Positions 1 to 7,100 of a stretch of 21,631 bases of DNA are shown here, in pieces. The notes under the pieces are model-generated. The model made no database searches. It had not been told where the DNA came from and was given only the letters and a program-made list of their open reading frames with translations. The translations under genes were made by a program, and so were the position numbers. Origin of the DNA: a virus. The stretch spans positions 1-21,631 of IMG/VR virus record IMGVR_UViG_3300010354_000797, one strand, 5' to 3'. The stretch's first letter is position 1. Each line of letters starts with the position of its first letter.

Positions 1-90
1 CTTGTCAGTGGTAAAACCAGGCTCACCTGCTTTCAACGCTGGCAGATTATTAAAGGCACCTCTTTTAAACTGTAATACAGGAGTCGCCAT
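1..90 (-). CDS. Tail-fiber-like structural protein, N-terminal 30 codons only (cut by window edge)
   Basis: An ATG at 90-88 opens a frame that stays open to the window edge. It encodes 30 residues beginning MATPVLQFKRGAFNNLPALK, followed by AGEPGFTTDK. The 'QFKRG...LP.L.AGEPGFTTD' opening is one I recognise from phage tail-fiber and tail-associated proteins, including many in cyanophages, where it starts a short beta-structured N-terminal domain that leads into a long fiber. The gene follows the small structural genes on the same strand after a 53-bp gap. A purine-rich AAGGA (104-108) lies 13 nt upstream, which is farther than ideal. A TAAATA-containing late-promoter-like motif lies 26 nt upstream. 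Full length, repeats and receptor-binding part are outside the window. Fiber assignment is by motif memory plus context. Confidence 0.7.
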   Translation of the reverse strand, partial: MATPVLQFKRGAFNNLPALKAGEPGFTTDK

Positions 91-143
91 TTCTAACTAC
101 TTTTCCTTTTATACTTATTTAGTTGTTTTTGCTCTTATAACAA
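91..143 (-). other. Intergenic gap before the fiber gene
   Basis: This 53-bp AT-rich gap separates the TGA stop at 144-146 from the ATG at 90. It is the longest non-coding stretch in the window. It contains a candidate late promoter and a weak purine-rich ribosome site. I see no stable hairpin followed by a T-run on the minus strand, so I do not call a terminator. Confidence 0.6.
116..123 (-). promoter_or_regulatory. Possible T4-like late promoter (ACTAAATA)
   Basis: The minus strand reads ACTAAATA here. It matches the T4 late -10 octamer TATAAATA at six of eight positions, including the TAAATA core. It lies 25 nt upstream of the fiber gene ATG in the longest intergenic gap of the window, a plausible place for a late start. 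In an AT-rich genome a six-of-eight match is weak evidence. A neighbouring TATAAAAG on the same strand is an alternative of equal score. Confidence 0.35.
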
Positions 144-380
144 TCACCATTGTCCAAAATCTACTTCATCATCATCTACCCCATCAACTAAATCTGCAAT
201 ATCTGCTGGAGTTACATGGATATATTCAGAATTTACCGAATCCCACATTAATAAAGTATTGGAAGATCTGGAAGCGGTGTCAACATCTTGTGCCGCAGTA
301 ATAGAAAAATCTGCAGATTTGTTGGACGCAATTATCTTGACGCCGTTTCTTTGACCTACTCTGACTCTGATGTTTGCCAT
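144..380 (-). CDS. Small virion structural / fiber-associated protein, 78 aa
   Basis: This is a 78-residue protein of unassigned function. Its opening, ANIRVRVGQRNGVKIIASN, is a short beta-forming segment that I associate with small structural proteins next to cyanophage fiber genes. Residues 41-58 contain 'LLMWDSVNSEYIHVTP', resembling the 'LLVYN...W...' segments repeated in phage tail fibers. The C-terminus is acidic (about residues 66-75, DGVDDDEVDF) and ends in QW. The start is well supported: ATG overlaps the upstream stop by one base (TAATG), and an AAGGAG ribosome site lies 10 nt upstream inside the previous gene. It is probably translated with the 113-aa gene. It could be an adaptor between baseplate and fiber, but that is inference from position and composition. 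Confidence 0.75.
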   Translation of the reverse strand: MANIRVRVGQRNGVKIIASNKSADFSITAAQDVDTASRSSNTLLMWDSVNSEYIHVTPADIADLVDGVDDDEVDFGQW

Positions 381-721
381 TAGCGGGTAGCTCCTTGACT
401 TACTAATACCATTCCTTCAACAACTCTGTCTCTGACACCATTATTATCTGTCAATAAGACATCATAAACGTATCTGCCGGGTTTAAGTGCGGCAGTTTGT
501 GTCGTTGTTAATCCAATGGTTATTAAACCACCAGAAGCACTGGCAATAATAGAACTAAATGTTGTTATTCCAGTAGTACTTCCTGGATGCTTTCGCATTT
601 CAGATTTAATAGTATAGTTAGTTAAATTCAAAACAGAATTTGTATTTACATTCTCCAATGTAAATGTTTGGGCGAAAGTAGTGCCAGTATTAATAACAAT
701 ATTACTAACGTATACTGCCAT
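380..721 (-). CDS. BppU-like beta-sandwich baseplate/structural protein, 113 aa
   Basis: This 113-residue protein is predicted to be almost entirely beta-stranded. It begins AVYVSNIVINTGTTFAQTFTL and carries a C-terminal signature at residues 81-113: PGRYVYDVLLTDNNGVRDRV, then VEGMVLVSQGATR. The pattern 'GRYVYDV.L.D..G....VVEG...V...TR' is what I know from small phage proteins resembling the N-terminal beta-sandwich of baseplate upper proteins (BppU family). There it anchors receptor-binding fibers to the baseplate. No membrane segment or signal peptide is visible. The gene starts 24 nt after the previous stop, with a late-promoter-like motif just upstream, and runs into the 78-aa gene by a TAATG overlap. 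The ribosome site is poor (GAGAA directly before ATG). BppU resemblance is by motif; an Ig-like fold is the alternative. Confidence 0.75.
   Translation of the reverse strand: MAVYVSNIVINTGTTFAQTFTLENVNTNSVLNLTNYTIKSEMRKHPGSTTGITTFSSIIASASGGLITIGLTTTQTAALKPGRYVYDVLLTDNNGVRDRVVEGMVLVSQGATR
391..396 (-). promoter_or_regulatory. Strong Shine-Dalgarno (AAGGAG) inside the upstream gene
   Basis: The minus strand reads AAGGAG within the last codons of the 113-aa gene, 10 nt before the ATG at 380. It is one of only two clear Shine-Dalgarno sequences in the window. It supports ATG 380 as the true start and suggests initiation on an overlapping stop/start TAATG. Confidence 0.7.
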
Positions 722-741
722 TTCTCAATAGTGTTTAAAAG

Positions 742-749
742 TATTTATG
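742..749 (-). promoter_or_regulatory. T4-like late promoter (CATAAATA) for the small structural genes
   Basis: The minus strand reads CATAAATAC, matching the T4 late -10 octamer TATAAATA at seven of eight positions. It fits the NATAAATA form proposed for cyanophage late promoters. It lies 20 nt upstream of the ATG at 721, leaving room for a short leader. It overlaps the stop codon of the 61-aa gene, whose TAA is part of the motif. It would separately drive the 113-aa and 78-aa genes, transcribed by host polymerase with the phage late sigma factor (gp55 in T4). This is a motif match only. Confidence 0.6.
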
Positions 750-930
750 CTAAAGGAGACTCACCTAAGGCAAATGCAGTTATGACTTCTTGTTGTTTAA
801 GATAAAGTTTGAAATATGATTTTGCAAAATTCTTTAATTCATCAAAATCTAAGTCATCTATAAGTCTTGAATATTTTTCATACTCAAACATCTTGTTCAT
901 CGACTCTAATTTGATTTTGTCTGGGTCCAT
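745..930 (-). CDS. Small conserved phage protein, 61 aa, helical
   Basis: This is a 61-residue protein beginning MDPDKIKLESMNKMFEYEKY and ending GESPLA. It is charged and predicted mainly helical. The stretch 'LKNFAKSYFKLYLKQQEVI' matches what I recall of a small cyanophage family with 'C/A K.YFKLYLKQQEV'. Its function is unknown; it sits with baseplate genes but may not be structural. I chose ATG at 930 over the GTG at 963, which would add 11 residues, because a GGAG ribosome site lies 7 nt upstream of ATG 930 and the family as I remember it starts MD. The gene overlaps the end of the 76-aa gene by 47 bp in another frame, so the two are probably co-translated. Confidence 0.75.
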   Translation of the reverse strand: MDPDKIKLESMNKMFEYEKYSRLIDDLDFDELKNFAKSYFKLYLKQQEVITAFALGESPLA

Positions 931-1114
931 TGATGATCTCCATAAGTAGGGATTTGATTTCACTAATATCGTTTTTTAACCCGTCAATCTCTTCTTTCTG
1001 TTTTCTTCTTTCAGATCTCATTTTAACATACTGATTATACTGGTTTGTATCAGTATTGACAATAGCACCTGAATCTTCACGAAACAGGTGCTTATGACCA
1101 TCAACTCTTATCAT
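884..1114 (-). CDS. Small coiled-coil virion-associated protein, 76 aa
   Basis: This 76-residue protein opens MIRVDGHKHLFREDSGAIVN, an opening I recognise from small proteins that follow the giant baseplate genes in cyanomyoviruses. After a short N-terminal segment, residues about 30-62 form a highly charged heptad-like helix (K/R/E-rich, ending DISEIKSLLMEI), a likely coiled coil. The tail is polar. No enzymatic motif is visible. Its ATG overlaps the TGA of the 2355-aa gene in the four-base ATGA arrangement, which implies translational coupling, and the upstream ribosome site is weak. A chaperone or small oligomerising baseplate part are both possible; neither is shown by the sequence. Confidence 0.75.
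   Translation of the reverse strand: MIRVDGHKHLFREDSGAIVNTDTNQYNQYVKMRSERRKQKEEIDGLKNDISEIKSLLMEIINGPRQNQIRVDEQDV
938..941 (-). promoter_or_regulatory. Shine-Dalgarno (GGAG) deciding the start of the 61-aa gene
   Basis: The minus strand reads GGAG followed by 7 nt and then ATG at 930. This near-ideal spacing lies inside the coding sequence of the preceding 76-aa gene and favours ATG 930 over the upstream GTG at 963. Confidence 0.7.
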
Positions 1115-4100
1115 GCTAAGGCAATCACTCTAAGATCTTTAAATCGTGGAGCAAATGCCTCATCACTTCCATTAGAAACAATCTTGACCCTAAATCCTAC
1201 AAATTGCTCCAACTCATCAACACTAAATTGATACTCAAAGAATTCATTATCTTTACTTGATGGGACAAATGCATCAGCCCTTCCACTATTCTTGGTTGGG
1301 TCAATGATTGTATCTCCATACCCATCACCATCAGTATCCTTCAGGTTATCATAACCAGGGAATAATTCAAATGTTTGCTCAACATCAGTAGAATCTACTC
1401 TATAGAGTTGATAAAGAACTCTGAAATCTGCAGATGAATGTCTATATGCAGATAACAACACTTTCAAAGATGTTGCTGGTTGTGCCAGAGAAACTTTATT
1501 TGAGACATAGATTGCTGAATGTGGGTCACCTTCTACAAGATTTACTTCACCGTCGATTGTGTAATCAGCGATAGGAGAATTCAATCTGTTTCTTCCAAAG
1601 ATAATAGCAGCGTTTTGAGTATCAATAACAGGAGAGAGATTTGAATCTGAAGAATTCAAATTAACTCCAATTGTGAATGACTTATTCTTAGGAAGATCTG
1701 TCAATCTAGTAGTCTCATTTCTTTCGGAAGCAACAATTCTTGTTGATGACAAGATATTTTGATTGTTGATTTCAACAGACTCAAATCCTTGGTCTATAAA
1801 TGAGACTTCTGATCCACCAGCACTAGTTCCAGATACGGATCTGATTTGGGCAGAAACTGTAGTGGATTCTCCAGGAGTAATTACATTGAATTGTGGTAGG
1901 ATTGTGTTATATTGAATATTTCTTGAGGCGGAGATATTCTTTCCACCAACAGAATTTTCATCTGTGAAACTCAACTGAGTATCACCAGTTTCTCTTGAAG
2001 TGCGAGAGATTTGAATATAATATTTGTCAAGATCCGAAGCTGCTTTGAGAGTTGCATCAGATGGCATACTGTGATTGGTATTAATCCGTGTCAGAGAAAT
2101 TCCATTTAATTCATAAGAATAAACTCTATCTCCAATAGAGTGTGCTCTTGTGATTGAGTTATCAACGCCTCTTGTGCCAATTCCAAGAGTACCTGCACCA
2201 CCAGATCCTGCAGTAATGCTATCATAGAATATGATTTCATTATTAACTTTAAGATATCCAGTAGATGTAGAGATACCTTCAAAGGTTGCAAACAGAGATG
2301 TATTTGCTACTGAAATTGTAGTATCATTGATTCCAAGTGCAGCATCGAGAGTAGTTGGAATTGTATTTGGGTCAATATTTGCAAGTGTTAAGACATTATT
2401 GTCTGCGTGCATTCCATGATTGTATTGAGTAACTTCAATAACTCTTCCATCATAGAGGCTGCTAACAGTTGCAGATGATGTAATATCAGTATTTGCAAAA
2501 GATACTGCAGTTGCACCATCATAAACAACCAAATCTTGTCCAGATGTTAATTCTTCACCATGAACGTTTGTTAGATATAAAGTATCAAATCCGCTAAGAG
2601 AAGCAACAGAAATTTGTGCTCCAGTTCCTTTGACAACATTACTTGTAGTAATACCAAGAATATCACCAACAACATATCCATTACCTGCAGTTGTTACTGT
2701 GGGTGTGCCAGACAATGCACCGCTAGAGAATGTTACTGTTGCTCGAGCTCCTGTACCAGATCCAGTGATTGCATATAAAGGAACTCCAGTGTATGTGCCA
2801 TCACTATATCCAGCACCAACTCTGGAATTGGTTACTGTATTTACTCTACCGCCAACTTGCTCAATATAACCATAAGGACCAGTTGATGTTGTGGTATCGC
2901 TGACTTTTCTTCCTACAACTAAAACTGAATTCAGTGCAGTTGAAGTTGTAATTCCAACTTTTAATTTTCTTGGAAGAGTTCTGATTGCATCATCAATAAG
3001 ATCTGAAGATGAATCATTTGTATCGAGAGTTGGATTGTAGAAGTAAACTGTGCCAGTATTTGAGGTAAAGTTTGCCTTATACAGTTTGAATTTGAGATCT
3101 TCAAATTGGTTTGGAGTCCAAATAGTGCCATTTTGCGACTTAAACAGACTTCCGCCAATGTACTGCTTGGTAACAATTACACTTTCAGAGTCTGGAAGAG
3201 TCGTCGTGTTGACAGTTCTTTCACCCATTCTGGCAATCCAAGTTTCATAGTTATTGGATGATGGTGAAAGAATTACAAGAGCATACTCCGTGTCTGGTTG
3301 TAAGTAGATTGGTGATGGGAATGTAACTCTAGTTGCTACAGATCCGTCTGTTGAGGTATTAACTTGAGATGGGTCAAGAGTTACTCTTGCATAATCCTCT
3401 ACAAGTTGACTCGTTGGAGTTCCTAACTCTACTGTTCTCAACTCCACTGTTACCTTTTCATTCTCATCCTTACTTGCAAAGTACAAGTCTACTGAGGTTA
3501 AGAATGCACCAGTTTCATCAACTGTGAATGTTTGTGCAAGAGGATCCTTTCCGCCTCCACGAGCAGGTGCTGGTGGCGGTGGGGGTGGGGGTGGTCTTCT
3601 CACAACGACTCTGGTTTGTCTATAAGTATCAACAATACCACTAGTGCTATAAGTAGTCTCTCCACTGCTAATAAGAAGACTTCCTGGAAGAGGTGATGCA
3701 TTTGTTGAGCTTGATGTCAACTTAAATGTCTTGGATCCAGTTGTAAATCTCAGAGGAGGTAATGGGGAAGCAAGAGGATCTCTGAAGAAGAAGGAACCTC
3801 CAACATCCCCAAAGGTATCGGAAATAACTCTGATGTTGGATACTGATGCTTGAGCTCCGCTTGTTTCACCAAGAAGCACCATACCAGCTGTGACATATCC
3901 ATTATATCTTCCTACAACTTCGTCTGCTAATGCTTCCGCATCAATATTCAATACAGTAGAGGACGCTGAATAAGTTGTTGGTAAGGTTAATGCCTTATTG
4001 TATGGATTCAGTGTGAATGTTGTTGTTGGATTATTGTAAGTGCCAGTCTTATGATTTGGTTGTACTACTCTAGCACTAAAGAGATTTTGTGCTCCAATGT

Positions 4101-7100
4101 ATCCCTTTACAGTTTCACCAACCTGGAATACTCCAGAAGTCATTGTAATTTCAATCAGTTTTGGAATAATATCAATTCCACTGGTTCCATCAAAGAATGG
4201 ATAATATCTTGTAAGTGGTTTGAGACCACCAGCAGCAAAAGCAACGTTTCTTGAGCGAATGTGAGTGTCTGGAGCACTGGAGATTTTAATAGTCTCAATG
4301 TAAGACCCATCAAAGTCTCCAGTGATAGTTCTTTCTCCACCATTTACATAAATGTTTCTTACCCAGTTATCAGAAGCAGGGGAAAGATTTATTCTTCCAG
4401 TAAACTCAATCATATTGAATGGGTTTACATTCTCAACTCTAGACGCAAGTGGTTGCTCAATCCAAGACTTTTCGGAATACTTAAGTGTAATTAAATCGCC
4501 AGTCTTTTGGACATTTGAATCTAAGAGGTTAAGATTTGCAGAGAAGTCTGCAGTTTCTATGTTGAGTGATGGGTCTAATGCTACTTGTGGTTTGATTGAA
4601 TAGAAATCAACAGGAGTTAACAACTCACCATTCTCAGTATCAATGCTGACCTTAGAAACACTTCCATCAAGTCTTTGTACGTCTCTAAAATCATCAACAA
4701 AGAATCCAGACTTGAATCTATCAAATCCGTCAATATCTCTGACTTGGAAAGTTTTTGTATCAAGTTCTAACAGAGAAAGTGATGTAAGAGTTTCAAGAGT
4801 AGTGACTCTATCGTCAATCTTACCAATATCTCTCATTGTGTATCTTCTATTATCCACAAGAGTGATTTTTGCATCATCTGGATTATAGAGATATGCTGGA
4901 TATTCAATAGTAGCAATATCCATTGCTTCCTCTACATTGAGAGGTGGTTTTGGATCTAAAGAAGAAACACCCTTGATTACACTAAATTTACCACTCTTAT
5001 CTAAGACTACCTTGTCAATTCTTGGAAGATAGAAATCATATCCAATCAAAGAGCTCTCAGAAGGTGCTACAACCAGAGTTGGGTTGATTCCTGCAGTGGC
5101 AAAGTTTCTACTAGCAAAAGCAAATGGTGAGCTGGTAGTTGATGTGAATCTTGATACTCTTGGTCTAAAGTCTAAAGTATCTGAAGATCTAACTCCTGAT
5201 GGTAAGTATGGAATATCACTATCAAAACGCTCAGAAGCGTATGAATTTACGGTATAAACATCTCCACTATCATTTGTTGGAATGCTATAGTAATCAAAGA
5301 TTGCAAGCAGTTGATAAGTTGGAATATATCCATCATTCTTTCTGACTATTCTTGAATAGTCATAGTAGTGTTCTCTTTGTCCCTTATCAAGGTAAAACTT
5401 ATTTGTAATATCTTGATAATTACCTTCATTGATTAGTTGTATAGTTGAAGTAATTGCAGATTCTTCAAAGTCAACTATTTCCCCGACAGTAAATTTATTA
5501 GAGTTTAAGTATACAATTTCAACTTCAGTAGCAGAAGAGCGGGTTACAATTTGTGCAATTGCACCTCCACTTCTTCCAACTATCTTTTCACCAAGAATTG
5601 AATTTGTATCCAATCCAAGACCAGATGGAAATTCTAAAGAATCAAGTGTAGGAGCACTTGAAGTATATGACTCATAAACTGCAATAACTTTTACTGCATC
5701 GGGAAGATTCAGAGAAATTTCTCTATCCTGAACTCTCATGCCATAAAAACTACTTGCAGTCAGTCCAGTGGTGCTGGTAGATACACCAGAAACTGTTCCT
5801 GTGACCGTTACTTTCTCACTTCTTGTATATTCTTTTTTCTTATTCTTAATATTATTCTTCTTAAGAGTAGTATTAACAACTACATTACTTGCAGATGCTG
5901 TCAGTCCTGTGATTGTAACACTACTACCACCAGCATTCAATGTAAACTGGTCTGATGTTAAATCTTCAATGCTTCCATCTGAATAGAAAATTCCATATCT
6001 CTCAGAATCATATGATTCAAAGAAAGCACTGGTAATTCCAGCAGAAGAAATAGGAATAACCATGTTTCCACTGGCATCAGTCGTTTCACCAGTGATTTGC
6101 TTCGTTATAATCAGATTTGAATCTGCTAAACTTACAGAGGCAACATTTTCAGATCCAATCTGAGAGTAAAGACCACCATTCTCTCTAGCCAATGGAGATC
6201 CAAAGGAGAAGGTAACATCTTGATTAGATGTTGGAAGACCGCCATTACATACACCAAATACGGAACTAACTCCAACAACGGTCATTGATGATCCGTCAGC
6301 GGCAACAGCAGAAACTCTGTTATATGTTTCCGTAGTTACACCTGAAATTTGATATCTAATAATAGTATCAGTCTTAATACCAGAGAAAGATTTTCCTGGA
6401 GAAGTTACAGTACCTCCCGTAGTAATTCTAACTCTGTCTGCGATTCCAAAGTTTTTTGGAAGAAATTTTTGAAGAACCGTATCTGCAACAAAGTCGGCAC
6501 TTAGTCCGGAGAAAGTCGAAGAATCTTGATATACAGATTTTACATCTTGAATTCCATATACCTTGGATGATTTAATCGATCTGGAAACTTCTGTGGTTTC
6601 ATTAATCAGAAGTTGCTCACCATCAATGAAAGTGCCAGATGTCTGTGTTAGAGTTATCTCTGTGCCCGATGCAGCGGTTACTACATAACCAGAGGCACCA
6701 CTACTTACGCCACGAATAAACGATGTTGCTGGGCATTGTGAAGAGTTTAGAGACTCATTTACAGTGAGTTTGACATATGTTTGAACGTCAAACACATAAA
6801 GATCCCATTCAGTTGACTCATTTGCATATGCTGCATCTGTAACACTGAATGAGTAGATTCTAGCTTCACCAATTTCAACACCGGTGCCAGCAGTAGTAGA
6901 TGATTTCCTCTGACTAAAGAGTTTTACCGTATTACTACTATTGTTAACTCCAATGAATGGAGTGCCAGATACATTGTTTACTCTTAAAAGAGTTCCAAAT
7001 TCAAATGGAACGAGAGATTGTGATATTGACTTTTTATCTCTTGGTTTATCTACATCCAATACTGTTGTAGATGATGTTTCAATATCATATCCTCTTACAT

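Noticed and set aside
91-143. Possible terminator hairpin in the longest gap
   Set aside because: Only short imperfect complementarity (GTT/AAC-type) is present, without a GC stem or T-run on the minus strand.
2-301. Plus-strand open frame of about 99 codons at the left edge
   Set aside because: It runs antisense through the fiber gene start and the 78-aa gene, both of which have recognisable protein motifs and sensible starts; its own translation has no family-like pattern.
931-963. Upstream GTG start adding 11 residues to the 61-aa protein
   Set aside because: No ribosome site precedes it, and a GGAG lies at ideal distance from ATG 930, where the recognisable protein begins.
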